NCBI GenBank assembly: GCA_030704615.1
Contig: CM060733.1
Span: 25,980,001-26,044,000, forward strand
Direction: 5' to 3'
Length of the DNA: 64,000 nt
Origin: Takakia lepidozioides
Taxonomy: Eukaryota; Streptophyta; Takakiopsida; Takakiales; Takakiaceae
Part shown: piece by piece, positions 14,421 through 25,921 of the stretch
Position numbering within the stretch: position 1 is the first letter of the stretch
Layout of the letters: each line of letters starts with the position of its first letter
The notes under the pieces: generated by a model
Seen by the model: the letters and a program-made list of their open reading frames with translations, nothing else
What the model was told of the DNA's origin: nothing
Database searches by the model: none
Translations under genes and position numbers: made by a program

Positions 14421-15125
14421 AAGGGAGATCTCTCGATCTATGATTAGAACATAGTAAGATAGAAAGACATCCCGTTGAGATACGTCCCAAAATGTCCAAA
14501 GTAATTTATTAGAGCATCATCAAACCAAATTTGTACAGCCATTGAGGTCCATGGCTATGGGCACTAATCAACCATCACCATCCCATAGGACCCAAAACCA
14601 TAGTCTTCGACGCAAACCAATCCTGAACATAGTCTCTATAGAAGCCAATTCATTCGAACAGTTCGGCTCCAATGCATCAGCCCTTCGACAGGACTGTCTT
14701 TCTCTGTCTATCATCGTCCTCGAGTCTCAGACCGGTTCCTCAAGAGCGTCATCCATAAAATAAGAACCACCTAGCGGATTCCAAGGTCACAAGCAAGGCC
14801 GTGAACCGATTATTCTTCATTCATGTAAGTCATAGCTCCACGCACAAAACACATGCGGACCAGGACAGACGGGAGGTCTCGCCTCCCAATTAGCGATACA
14901 CATCAGGAATAGTCAAATTAAATTGAGGGGTAAACATACACAAGTTACAACAACCCACCAAAGCCATAAGAGAATGACAGGTCTGACAGGAACAAGCACG
15001 AATAGAAAGGCAAAGAGGACGGGAGGTCTCTCGTCCTTACTCGTGCTCTCGAGTCTAAAAGAGTCTGACGGGTGTGATGACGAAACCAAAACATGCACAT
15101 AGTCAGGTAGGGGAGATCTCCCGTG
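14421..15125. repeat. Recurrent short palindromes of the form GACGGGAGGTCTCCCGTC
   Basis: Four near-palindromic copies lie at about 14,421 (AAGGGAGATCTCTCGA), 14,868 (GACGGGAGGTCTCGCCTCCC), 15,018 (GACGGGAGGTCTCTCGTCC) and 15,107 (GTAGGGGAGATCTCCCGTGG). A fifth, the most symmetric, lies at 19,903 (GACGGGAGGTCTCCCGTCC). The last two are both followed within a few bases by ATACCTCT. No gene is recognisable around the first four. Confidence 0.6.
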
Positions 15126-15758
15126 GTGATACCTCTCATATCGACATGAGTAATGAATTCCAAAACCGAACAAAGAGTACACAGAGAACACGGAGCACAG
15201 CCATGATATCCATCGCTCTGACATGAAATGAATAAACCCTTGGCAGGAGGTCAAGCTGAAATAGTATCTGTTCTTGTGATTGCAAATTAAACTATTAGCA
15301 ACTTAAAGCTCTATGGTCTTTTCAAGTGCAACTTTGTCATGCTGGTGATTGGCAAGTCCCAAAACCAGACAGGCAAAATGCATGTGCTGAATTACCTACT
15401 GTTATTGATTTAACAGCCCTAGGTTTCTGAGAACTTGTAACATTATAGAACATAGCAATCGTCCCCTTGCTGCACAAGACAACATGATTACATGACCCCT
15501 GCCAAAACGGTCCAACTGCTGTTGTATACTAAACTGGCATGGTCAATGCCTGAAGAAGATTTGAAAATTTTATGTTCTGCCTCTAGTCACCACCAATTGG
15601 ATGCAGAGTAGTAGCATTGAGTAGAGCTCTAAAAGGCGTGGTATGGTGGAAGTGGCTCTCTACACAGTCCAAAGTCTACCTTGTCTAAGGCTGAATGTTA
15701 AAATCAACATTCTCCCAGTCACTATAACATTCATCATTCCAATATTTATCCTTGGCAG

Positions 15759-15935
15759 GTAGCAGATGCAGATCTTGTCCCCGTGAGTTCACTTGCACTC
15801 ACTGTATCGGAAGTGGTCCCAACAAGAGTGCTTTTGGCGGTTGGAAAAGGGTCAGGGAAAATTGCTGCGTGGGAATTTGACATGTCATGGTACTGTTGCC
15901 AAATGGCGAGCCACCTGCAGGCACATGATCGAGTG
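15759..15935 (+). CDS. Single WD40-type exon (TFIIIC-like/transducin), gene incomplete
   Basis: The exon is bounded by an acceptor (CTTGGCAG) at 15,758 and a donor (GTAAGA) at 15,936. It is 177 bp, 59 codons, phase 0 at both ends, with no stop. The peptide contains RVLLAVGKGSGKIAAWEFDM and ends LQAHDRV, the pattern of a WD40 repeat blade. It recalls plant transducin/TFIIIC 90-kDa-subunit-like proteins, where a similar 'LLAVGKGSG' string precedes 'AHDHVV'; that family call is from memory. No partner exon was found with confidence on either side, so it may be a gene split by the neighbouring Harbinger insertion or a remnant. A weak second exon candidate on the same strand is near 18,960-19,030. 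Confidence 0.55.
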
Positions 15936-16822
15936 GTAAGAATCTACTGTCCATCGAGTGTGGTTAAGTTGACCGTAGTCTCTAGAGTCTGATCATCCTA
16001 GGTGAGATGATGAACCCTGTTATATTAGGAGATCCCTTTCTGACATCATACTGGACGAAATCAATTAGCAGTCAGAAAGCCAATACAGTGTCCATTGCCT
16101 GCACTCATTTCTGAGGAAATTTATCCATTAAAGTATGCTCCTGATGTAAATACTTTTATCTTCCATAAAACAAGCAGCACTCATCTGGGCTCATGGTTAT
16201 GGTGGTAGGTGATAGGACGGATATGGATGCATGATGGGCGACAACGCCTCATAATAGACATGTAGACACATAACTTTGCTTGCAACCCTTCTAGTAAGAA
16301 GGTGTGCTGCCAGGCATTGTTGCCAATTACTTCCTGGAATAAACTCTGGCTTTCCTCAGTCAATGATACTGCAGGTTCTAGAGAAAGATAAAGGTCTAGA
16401 GAAAGGTATCGATCATTGTTATGAACCTACTCAGGTTTCATGTACAGAGTGTCTAACTTCTGAGGGCAGGAACACAAACTTGCTTTTTTATCTCAGCCAC
16501 CAACATTTGCAAGGATGTCGTCTGAAAATGAAAGAGAATGAGAAAAAATGGAGGAAAAATGGAGTCGACCTACCATCACCCATTCACAAATCTCCAAAGC
16601 CTCCCTGCCATACCCAGTACATAAACAGAGTACACATTAGTTCCCCACTAATTCTGAATTTCATCTTCATGCTCAAGCAACACGGTCCCTCTTTCAAACT
16701 TCAGACCCTTGATTTCAGATTTGGAGAATGTGTTTGTGTGAAAGGTCATCATGCTCTCATATGGCCACAAAAGAATCCATGAAATGTAAAAAAAAAAAGA
16801 ATCCTCGAAAGCACTAACCTTA

Positions 16823-18177
16823 TCATGCGTGTAAAATGTGACGACAAACAATCTCTCGTAGCTCAGCACCTATATTCAGGCCCCTGTCAACAGCTGGCTC
16901 TTGATCATGAGCTAGGTGATCTCGCTCCCTGATTGCTTCAAGCGCATCCATCTCGTTGAATACATCCTCAAAATCCACTTCTTTGAAGTCCACAAGTATG
17001 TTGTAAAGGATGCAACATGCATGGACCACCTGTGGTAGAAATGTAATATCAAGGCCACTTCTCCAACCCACTTCTTTGAAGATACCTTTGAGCCGTCCAA
17101 ATGCAATCTCAGCATAAATCCTCGTTTTTGACAACTGATGGTTGAACACAGTCTTGGCTCTAGAGAGTGCTGGAGCATTGGCAGCTCTTTTGTAGCTAGG
17201 GATCAGCCAAGGAAGGCAGGGATATATGGCATCCCCGAGAAGGATAGGTGGGATAGTGTGGCCATTGTCCAAAATAACACTTTCTCCCCGCAATATAGTT
17301 CCTTGAGAAGCCGGATAGAAGAGTGGGGAGTTGCGCAACACTCTCGAGTCATTCATACTTCCCAGCTCCCCAACATAAATATCTACAAATTTGCACCAGG
17401 ATTGACAACACCCTGCAACACCATTGAGTAGTATCCAAGTCTATTGCGATAGTCGAGTTTGATATTGTTTGCAGGGGCTTGAATCCTGATTTGCGTACAA
17501 TCGATTACACCCACTACATTTGGAATTCCAGATCTACGTTCGTTTTCGAGCATGGATGTCTTTAGGGTATCACCAGCCTCCCATCGAAGGTGGTGACCTA
17601 ACACAGACACAATAGCAGGTACAACTTGACGTAAGAGCTCATATAGTGTCGTTGCACCAATTCCAAATGCTTCTGTCATTTCAGCAGTAGTTGCTGCCCA
17701 TATCAATTTGTACAATACAGCCCCGACCCGCATGGGAACAGATAAGCATTTGCGATAGTTAGTGTCTTGCAGAGATATCGAAGGAGCAAGAGCATTGCAT
17801 AGCCAGTTGAAGGTACCTGAACTCATTTTCATGATCATGAGCCATCGAACATCGTCATACTCCAATAGAAATTCCTGAAACCATGCTCGAGACCTATGCT
17901 TCACCCACATCCCAGATGAAATACAACCTCTAGGTTTGCAAAACTTGATAATGAAAAGTGTGTCAAGCGTCGAATGCCATTGTTGGATGCATTGGTCAAG
18001 GGAATCATCTTCGTCCACGTCCATTCCATGGACTTGGGAAAGTGACACATCCACATGCAAACTTGGTGTCTTGGACCCTAACCCAAAGAGCTCTGGAAAC
18101 TGATCCATCATGTATTGCATGAGGACAAGAATCTCAGCAAATGCTAAGAAGACATCTTTGTCCATCATGGGTTCCAT
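16823..18177 (-). pseudogene. PIF/Harbinger (HARBI1-like) DDE transposase, one frameshift
   Basis: Two adjoining reading frames make one transposase: 18,177-17,383 (264 aa) and 17,356-16,823 (177 aa). The frame break near 17,375 is explained by one missing base after VVNPGA. The N-terminal half has the helix-turn-helix-like region ending in AFGIGATTLYELLRQVVPAI. The DDE catalytic positions are visible: the first Asp in VVGVIDCTQIRIQAP, the second in LLGDAIYPCLPW, and the Glu in YAEIAFGRLKGIF. This is the HARBI1/DDE_Tnp_4 plan used for cut-and-paste transposition in the nucleus, normally with a Myb-like partner protein, which I did not identify. A candidate right terminus is CGGCAGGGGCC followed by TTA at 19,644-19,646, matching the TTA target preference of the superfamily; no matching left end was found. 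Confidence 0.85.
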
Positions 18178-18181
18178 CCTG

Positions 18182-19643
18182 TGAGTTAGGCCCCCACCTC
18201 TTGCTTGGAAAATAGAATATTATGACAGCCTTCTCGTCCCAAAATGTTCAACAGTTGCTCTCCAAATTCTTGTTTCCCAACACATTCCCGGTACCAACCC
18301 CATTTAAGTCTTCTAGTAAAAGAAGCCTGAGATGATGATTGACCCTTCACTCAGAGCTGCTTGATGGTAAATGCCATCAAATCTAAACTATTTGACCATG
18401 GATAGAGAAGTGGCTCAGGTTGGACTAATTAACCAACCCTCATATCCGAGCTTATCCATAACACTTGGGTAGACTGGAATCAGCGTGCTCCAATTGATTT
18501 CAAGAAGAAATGATCCAAACATGTAAGGTACACCAAGATCATTGACTCTGATTTCAATGGTATCTTTACCTGGTTTGGCATTCAAGAAGCAAACTTTTCA
18601 GATACGACATGGAGATTCCTTGCAAACAGAATCCTCCTACCAATTATGTAGTCCTGAAGGTGCTGTGCCTATGGCATTGGATTATACTTCATGCGTGCAG
18701 TGTATTTACCTGGGTAGGAACAAACAGCTGACGAGGGTTGATTTCAAACTTCTGACCCAAAGTCATGTCTTCAACATCTTGGCAGCTCACTCCATCAACG
18801 GCGAAGCTAAGCGGACGCTCCACGCACTGGTTCATCACAAAAATCAAGTTCAGAATCTGTGACACCTATCCTGAGTTGTTGAAATACCAAACTAACTCAT
18901 TCCTGCATTCAGAGTTCCAATAATCCGAATCAAGGCTTTGTGTCTGTGCATGTCCTAGAATGTATTGCTGGTCGAAATGTGCAATGGGGCTGTGCTGCCT
19001 ATGGCCACAATATACAGAGTCTACATCTCATGTTGTAAGTTTTGGGACTTCGGGAGCCCTGCATAAAAGCACTGGGATTACAAACACCATTGCCAACAAG
19101 TCTGCGCACCAAGGGTGTAGACCTGCGCCACCCACCATAGCATTATATTTATACATTGCAACTGACCAGGAGAGCAAAGATCGAAAAGAGATCAAGGAAC
19201 TTCCGAGATTAAGTCAGAACCTTGTCTCTTGCAATTGGCAAAATGATACAACTGAAGTCGAAGCGACGAAGTGGCCTCTCTGACCCTTCCAACCCAAGTG
19301 ACTCCTCAGCTCGAGCTACCAAAAACCTGATCCAGCAGTGCTTGAAAGCCTCGAGTAATGTGCAACATCGTGCTCCTGGCCCAAATGTGCTCCTGGCTCG
19401 TGATCTTGTCTCGTCGTTGCTCCTTTGGCTATGGCGAAAAGGAAGGAGGCGTGAGAAAATGGCGAGAGGAAGTCGGGCAGGGGCAGGCGAATGCATGTTT
19501 AAAACTAACAATATGCACTTAAAACATGTTAAGCTAAAATGTTGGTGCGGCAGGGATATTGTTAGTTGCAGCAGCTGTTACGAAAACGGGGCTGCTAACC
19601 GTTAGCAAGTGTTCCACGCTAACAGCGCGGTGCGGCAGGGGCC
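18182..19643. other. Region upstream of the Harbinger transposase, possible element end
   Basis: No confident coding sequence. A 100-aa minus-strand ORF (19,511-19,209) contains LLEAFKHCWIRFLVARAEESL and could be a 5' exon of the element, but I do not recognise it. The repeated string GTGCGGCAGGG at about 19,543 and 19,630 and the flanking TTA suggest the element's right end lies at about 19,643. Confidence 0.35.
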
Positions 19644-19839
19644 TTAGAATGATTAACTTTCTTTGATCTCCAGAGGAGGCTGTCACTCGGTTCCAGCGCA
19701 AGAGATTTGCTGCCGCGCTCGCTCAAAAATGGTCATGACGCATCTGTCAAAATTCGACGGTTAGCTTTGGATGTGACCATCGGCAGCTATATTACTCATG
19801 TGTAGTAAAGTAGGAGATGAATCTAGAATTTATGGCGAC

Positions 19840-21211
19840 TTAAACAAAACCGAGTCTGTGCTTAGGGATATAAGTCAAAATGTTGTAAGTGGGAAGGAAG
19901 GGACGGGAGGTCTCCCGTCCAAATACCTCTTTGTCAATTTCGGCGGCGGTCACCCAATGATCCCCACTGGAATAACTCAGAGATCGTGATTGTATCTTCT
20001 GCTGCTCAATGTGATAACGTGCCATGAAACAAGCAACATAATATACTCCACAGCCCATGACAATACTAGATACCTCTTTGGTCTTGGTATAGATGTACCC
20101 ATGTACAACCTGAAAGGCAATTAATTCCTTGAGCATGGTGCTTGCCTCAGATCAGTACCTTGCAAAGTGATAATCCTCAATGGGTCGATTGTTCGGAAGA
20201 ACCTTAGTCCGAGTTGCCACTGGCAACCAAATGCGCATGATCTGGTAGTAATGTGCCAACGACTGCGGAGGACTAAATTCCTTCCAAGCCAAATCCAGCA
20301 CAAGGAGAATTTGGTTGAAGGACATAATCATAGTCCGACTGTACTCCCGTGCAGCATGAGTCCTAGGTGGGTTAAAAGCAGCATCCCCCCATACCTCAGG
20401 CTGTGGTTTTGCTGTAGTAGCAACAGGGTCAGCTACCTGCACAGGCACCTGTTGTGGTATTGGCACCACTGGCCCTTCTACCACTGGCATCTCCTGCACC
20501 CCCTGCGAAGAAGACTGAAAAATTAAAGTCCTGGCATGCAAATAAGTAGCCATCAGCTGCTCCTCAGGAACAAAGACTCTCTTGTCAATATTTGAACTCA
20601 GGTCATCCACTTGAGTCTGCAGGCCTTCCACATCCTCATGTAGCTCCGCTATCCTACTATAGACATTGTCTATAGTAATTGTGGCAATGTTCTGCACCTG
20701 CAATCTGAGCTCATTCATCTCGCCCTGGGTGAGCTTCCTTGGTGCTTTGTCTTCTACCGGCCCTTGTGCTAATCATACCTGCATAAGGTGATTATCCTCC
20801 AAGTCATGTGTGGCACCCCTGAGAGTCTGCTCCTCCTTGAGTCTGTACACATCTAATTGCTGCTATAAAGCCTCCATGTACTTCGCATGGGTTCAACCAG
20901 GCCCGCATAGGCAGCAGCCAGATTATTGGCTTCCTTCCAAGCCTTGTTAGCCACAGAGAGTTCATTTCTATTGACCATGAGTGTTTGCTGCAACTCCAGG
21001 ATGTACCTCTCCTGGTCAGTCTCAACCTGACTGTACTGTTGGAAAGTATTCTCATTGCGACAGATTGTAGCCTTCAAATCAACAATGAGTTTCCCTTGCT
21101 CTATTATCTCAGCTTCTGCCATCATACATCTCTCCCCTTGTCTGTTAACTTCTAATGCAGTTTGCTCCAGAGCAGTTGTTAGTGTGGCACACTGTATGGT
21201 CATTCTCGTGC
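19840..21211 (-). pseudogene. C-terminal half of a retroelement accessory coiled-coil ORF
   Basis: Unknown function. The segment 21,211-20,853 encodes a charged, Ala/Glu/Gln-rich helix (ALEQTALEVNRQGERCMMAE and onwards), then a frame change near 20,720-20,870. The segment 20,718-20,152 continues with further coiled coil (IAELHEDVEGLQTQVDDL) and a Pro/Val/Gln-rich linker (VPIPQQVPVQVADPVATTAK). A TGA at 20,154-20,152 interrupts the frame, which then stays open to 19,840. The sequence ends abruptly at about 21,211, where plus-strand reverse transcriptase begins in the middle of its domain. Its missing N-terminal part appears to be the plus-strand ORF ending near 35,180. The order in the re-inverted element (gag-pol, then this ORF) suggests an accessory protein encoded downstream of integrase, as in Tat-lineage Ty3 elements. 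Confidence 0.6.
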
Positions 21212-21225
21212 ATAAATTGGAGTTA
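21205..21225. other. Left breakpoint of a ~14-kb inversion
   Basis: To the left the sequence is minus-strand coiled-coil coding. To the right it is plus-strand reverse transcriptase starting mid-domain (KLELCLARCRMRGLGLNPEK). The change occurs around GTCATTCTCGTGCATAAATT. Its reciprocal is at 35,175-35,195. The exact base cannot be placed because a few codons seem lost and short microhomology (GTG/CAC) is possible. Confidence 0.65.
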
Positions 21226-22048
21226 TGTTTGGCCAGATGCAGGATGAGAGGTCTGGGTCTGAATCCAGAGAAGTGTACTTTCTGTGTGAACTCAAGGGTA
21301 CTTTTAGGACACATAGTGTGTAAGAGGGGACTTCTTGTGGATCCCAGAAAGACAGAGGCCATTAAAGCCTCTCCACCACCAGTAAATGTTAAGAGTCTAA
21401 GGAGATTCCTTGGACAAACCAGTTATTACAGAAGTTTTGTCAGACGGTATGCACAGATAGCAGCACCATTGAGCAAGCTTTTGAAGAAAGATGCAGTGTT
21501 TGCATGGACAGTTGAATGTCAACAGGCTTTTGAGGAACTTACCTTGTCAGTAACAACTACAACTGTGTTGATTAACCCTCACTGGCATGTAGTATTTCAT
21601 GTTCACTGTGATGCCTCAGGAGAAGCGTTGGGAGCAGTGTTAGCCCAAAATGTTACAGGAAACATAGATTCACCTGTGTACTATGCTTAGCAGGTTGATG
21701 AACAGTGCTGAAAAGAACTATAGCACAACTGAAAGATAAGCATTGGCAATGATTTATGCAGTCAAGAAATTCAGGCATTACCTATTGGGAAGGAAGTTTA
21801 TGTTTTATGTGGATCATCAGGCTTTGATATATCTGGTGAACAAACCTTTGATAAGTGAACGGATAGCAAGGTGGTTAATAATCTTGCACGAGTTTGAGTT
21901 CAAAGTTGTTTACAAGCCTGGCCGTTTGCATCTTGTGGCAGATCACTTGTCACGCCTATCAACAGGAGAGCCTGCCACAGGAGTAGACGACCAACTACCT
22001 GATGCGAGTTTATTTGCAGTAGAGGTGCAGGGAAGTGCAGATGACTAG
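21212..22048 (+). pseudogene. Ty3/gypsy reverse transcriptase C-terminus and RNase H, decayed
   Basis: The reading frame opens in the thumb/connection region of reverse transcriptase (RGLGLNPEKCTFCVNSRVLL, then KSLRRFLGQTSYYRSFVRRY) and lacks the palm domain with the YxDD site. RNase H follows: the first catalytic Asp is in HVHCDASGEALGAVL and a later one in FYVDHQALIYLV, ending with the typical HLVADHLSRL. Around 21,690-21,745 the frame breaks: a one-base insertion and a TAG after SPVYYA, then a TAA in place of a sense codon. A final stop follows at 22,048. Its 5' part appears to be the minus-strand palm domain ending near 35,190, separated by inversion. Confidence 0.85.
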
Positions 22049-22156
22049 TTAGATTGGCAGTGGTCAATCAGATACTACCTTACTCATGGTCAATGCCCAC
22101 CTAGTTATGGGAAGGAGCAGAGGAAGTGAATCGCTATCAAGGCTTTACCTTACACT

Positions 22157-23712
22157 ATGGTAGGGGACATAATGTATAAGCTAGGACCTAATGGAGTACT
22201 TAAACGATGCTTATACCACCATAAAGTAAATAAAGTTTTGGAGGAAGTTCATAAAGGAGTGGCTGGAGGACATTTTGGAGAAGAGACTACCAGTAGAAAG
22301 ATCCTACTTACAGGGTACTGGTGGCCTACTTTGTTCAAGGATGTACACAAGTATTGTAAGAGTTGTGATGAGTGTCAAAGGCTAGGACCATTGCAGAGAT
22401 CTGGAAAGATGGTTTTGCATCCTACGATGCCTACTGAACCATTTCAGAAATGGGGACTAGACTTTGTTGGACCAATTAACCCACTAGCCAGAAATACACA
22501 AAACAAGTACATAATCACAGCCACTGATTATACTACAAAGTGGGTGGAAGCTAAAGCTCTGAGGGACAACACATCTAAGTCCACAGCAAGGTTCATGTAT
22601 GAGAACATACTTACAAGATTTGGCTGCCCCCTGGAATTTATCAGTGACCAGGGAAGTCACTTCATTAATGAGACCATAGAATTATTGACTAAAGAATTCA
22701 TGATTGTGCATAGAAAAAGTACAACCTATTACCCACAGGGTAATGGGCAGGCAGAAGCCACCAACAAAATACTATGTATTATCTTGGCTAAAATAGTCAA
22801 TGCGAACAGAACAGATTGGGATACAAAGCTGCTGACAGCTTTGTGGTCATACAGGACTTCATATAAAGTCACCACTAAGTATACACCATTTCAATTAGTT
22901 TATGGTATGGAAGCTTTATTTCCAGTGGAATTCTTGTTACCTACTATGAGAACTGAATGGGGAAGGAGAATGGAATTGGAAGATTTAATTAAAGTCAGGA
23001 AACATGAATTATATCATGTGGAGGAAGTATGTGCTGATGCAGCAGATAACATGACCAGAATTTAGATGAAGAGGAAGGATCAGTTTGATGAAGGTAAATT
23101 AAAGACTTTTAAGATGGGAGATTTGGTACTATGGTCGCAGAAGAAGGGAAAGATTAAAGCTTCTAAGCTTAAATCACCAGGCAGAAGATGTATGATAATA
23201 ACATTGTCATGTTACAAACAATTAACAAAGAAATGCTGGGGAGAGTCAATGCCAATAAGTTGAAGGGATACAGTGGTATCCATGACAAACCATTGCAGCA
23301 CGATTTGCATGTTGAAACACAAAAACAGTCACGGGCGGCACCGGTGATACCAACGGAGTATGGAGCATTTGTCGCTAAGCCGAGCGTGTACGACCAGGGC
23401 GGGAAGTACAGGTGTTTGCATAGCTATCACAGTCCATCCCAGTGTGACACAGCCTATCACAACCCATCACAGTGTGACACATCCTATCACAGCCCAACAC
23501 AGTGTGACACAACTTACCACAGTCCACCACAGGGTCACACAGCCTATCACAGTTCACCACAGTCAGACACAGCCTGTCACAGCCCAACACAGCCCACGCG
23601 GGTTACACAGTCCATAGGGTCAGTGACAGGTGGACGCGGGTTAACGTCAGAAAAGGGGCCATCAAGTGAAAGAGAAGTTTGGAAGTCAAACTCGGAGGAT
23701 GTGCCACTGTAG
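22157..23712 (+). pseudogene. Ty3/gypsy integrase with extended repeat-bearing tail
   Basis: Residues 1-302 (22,157-23,065) contain the HHCC zinc domain (His pair in EVHKGVAGGHFG, Cys pair in CKSCDEC) and the DDE core: ATDYTTKWVEA, ISDQGSHFINE and YPQGNGQAEATNK. TAG at 23,063-23,065 interrupts the frame; the same frame resumes (MKRKDQFDEGKLKTFKMGDL), matching the GPY/F-type C-terminal region. A frameshift near 23,185 then leads into a 170-aa tail with tandem repeats. The stops show this copy is dead. Integrase would insert the element cDNA into the host chromosome. Downstream, 23,791-23,803 is a polypurine run. Confidence 0.88.
23419..23600 (+). repeat. ~36-bp tandem repeat encoding YHSPxQCDT-type units
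   Basis: Five to six units follow the pattern TATCACAGTCCATCCCAGTG plus TGACACAGCC, each encoding about 12 residues (AYHNPSQCDTSYHSPTQCDT is two units). They lie in the tail of the integrase frame. On the opposite strand the units read GGCTGTG..., similar in composition to the repeats at 40.3-40.6 kb. Confidence 0.8.
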
Positions 23713-23790
23713 TGTGAATGCAGGGGGTAAAAATTCAAGTTTGGCATCAGGTTTCGGCACTACTACAAAGGGAGTGCCCTTCGTGCTAAT

Positions 23791-23810
23791 AAAGGGGAGG
23801 AATTGTCCAT
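23791..23810 (+). promoter_or_regulatory. Candidate polypurine tract and LTR start of the inverted Ty3 element
   Basis: AAAGGGGAGGAAT is followed directly by TGTCCATAAC. A purine run immediately before a TG dinucleotide is the expected arrangement for plus-strand priming and the start of a 3' LTR. No second copy of the putative LTR start was found at the other end of the element, so the assignment is tentative. Confidence 0.35.
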
Positions 23811-23957
23811 AACTTGAGGTAATTCCATGGAAAAACTATGCTATTGATCTGCCAAGAACAAAATATGGCTAAGTTATGACATGCACCTTTTTCATCCCTA
23901 GGATGAATGATTTTCATCCATGATGTTGAACCCTAGAAGCAGGATGTGAAATTCGAA

Positions 23958-24500
23958 GGGGAAGAGTGCGTGCATCTTTTCGCAGCTGCTGCAGTGGTGT
24001 TGGCAGCACAGGATATCTGAGAAAGTTCCACCTACGCAAAGGGTATCAGCTTGCTTTAAAGAGAAACGTTAAGAGCTCCTGCTTGGCTTTCTATGCAAGA
24101 AGAAGCGGTGTCGCCTTCTTCGTAAGCAATGATCAAACCTGAGGGATCAGGTTTGTGATAAGGGCGGTGCACCACTGCTGTCGCCATTGTCTTGATGAGC
24201 ACATTAATGAGGAGATGGAGTGGCTCAGCAGGTGTTGGGGGATGAGAAGTGCAGGCTGGTGTGTATAGCGCCTTAGGTTGTCTGTGATCAAATCTTGTAG
24301 CTGCTGTCTGTTTTAGAGCTTTAGGACCAGATCATTTTGTAAGGGAAGAGTGTAAGCATCTTTTCGCAGCTGCTGCAGTGGTGTTGGCAGTACAACATAT
24401 CTTAGGAAGTTCCACCTACGCAAAGGGAATCAGCTTGCCTTAAAGAGCGACGTTAAGGGATCTGGCTTGGCATTCTGTGCAAGAGGAAGCGGTGCCGCCT
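23958..24500. repeat. Direct duplication in non-coding sequence
   Basis: The segment at about 23,958-24,120 (GGGAAGAGTG...CATCTTTTCGCAGCTGCTGC) recurs at about 24,342-24,500 with roughly 90% similarity by eye. A second shared string (GGTGTGTATAGCGCCTTAGG) occurs at about 24,257 and 24,501. Units are therefore about 385 and 245 bp apart. No ORF is associated. Confidence 0.7.
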
Positions 24501-24599
24501 TCTGGTGTGTATGGCGCTTAAGCTATCTATAATTAAGTTTTGTATCTGCTCTCTGTCTTAAGGGCTGTAGGACCAGATCACTTCATAGGGAAGAAATGC

Positions 24600-25920
24600 A
24601 CATGTAGAAGGATAGGGTAGAGGTTGGCAGGCACAAGGATGTGCCAGCAGCTGAAGCAGAGCCGTCATGCCTTAATGAGGACTGAAATCACGATAAGAAG
24701 AAACGTCAGAAATGGCTGAGGAGGGAGATGACAAGGTGCCTTCTTGACAGGCAGACCCACCGCTTCAATGAGTATAAGACAGATAAGTTCGAAGAGTGTT
24801 GGCTTCCTTTTTTTGGCACTTAGGAATGACTGTGTGAAGTTTTTGGAACTGTCTCTTGTTTCTATAGAAAGGGACAGAAATGTGAGGAGTAGTGGGCTTT
24901 TTGAGAATGGAATGAAGGCACTGGAATTCAAACCAGGATGGTGTGGAGATGGATGCACCTGTTGTTTCACTGTCATTAGGAAAATGAGAGGGGACAGGGA
25001 TATCTCATCTCAGGGTTAGGATGGTTGCTGTTGTTGTGTTCCTTTTCCTTATTTTTTGTGTCTTCAGCCAGCAACACAAGGCGGCCCTGGATGCTAGAAC
25101 CTTGAGAAGGGATGATGTGGATGGGAAGGAAGGTCAATACTATTTTGGGGTGTGGATCTGATTTGTAGAGGTGTTCCAAACATATGAATGACTGAAGTTC
25201 GCAGTTGAGGAGAAAAAGAGAGCTGACAGGGGGTGTGATTTGAGATCTGTAGAAGGGTTGTGAAGCACCTTGGCCAAATGCATCCACTGAGAGAAGGGCA
25301 GAGCAAGGACCAGTCATTGGAGAGAGAGAGAGAGAAGGACGGAAGGGCAGATCATATCTCGTGTGACAGAGGTTGACTTCAATGATGGAAGCACTGGATG
25401 CCTGGCTAGATGTGCATTGCATTGCATTGTAGACGTGTTTGTTGTGGAAAAGTGAGGGAATCAACACACAAAGGAGAAAAAGAGAGTGAGAGAAAGAAAA
25501 AGTGAAAGAGGAAGAAAGGGTTGAGAGATGGATAAAAGGAGAGGTAAGGTCAAGAAGACATGAACCCTGAATGGTCAAACTAGTGGGCCTGCAGTCCTGG
25601 CAGATCTGAGTTGCCCATCCACCTAGACCGAGCTCTCATTACAAATTGAAAGGGGCTTCCGACGTGTTGCTGACTAAGGGAACTGCCCACAAGGGCAGTG
25701 TTTCATCACTGACATAGGGCTGATTGCATCGCTGAATACATCATGGCAGCAGGGCTGGTGCTGTATCCGCAGGTAGAGGATGTTGAGTAAAAGGTGAAAC
25801 CAAGAGTGAACGTACAACATTGGCTCCCCATCCATGTCTTCTCTCCGCTGCGGCGTGGATGAGGATTGCTTGAACTCTGATCACGAAGGAGCTGAGGAAA
25901 CCCACAGCCAAGTGACGACA
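24600..25920. other. Non-coding stretch inside the inverted segment
   Basis: No gene recognised. It is purine-rich on the plus strand (GAGA tracts near 25,318-25,335 and 25,490-25,540). The minus-strand ORFs here are Ser/Leu/Phe-rich low-complexity readings of those tracts and have no domain. It may be LTR or untranslated retroelement sequence. Confidence 0.35.
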
Positions 25921-25921
25921 G

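Noticed and set aside
18960-19030. Second WD40-related exon (peptide with AGRNVQWGCAAYGHN)
   Set aside because: A donor-like site follows, but neither a clear acceptor nor family conservation could be established.
23375-23590. Cys-rich minus-strand ORF resembling a small secreted peptide
   Set aside because: It is the antisense reading of the 36-bp repeat in the integrase tail.
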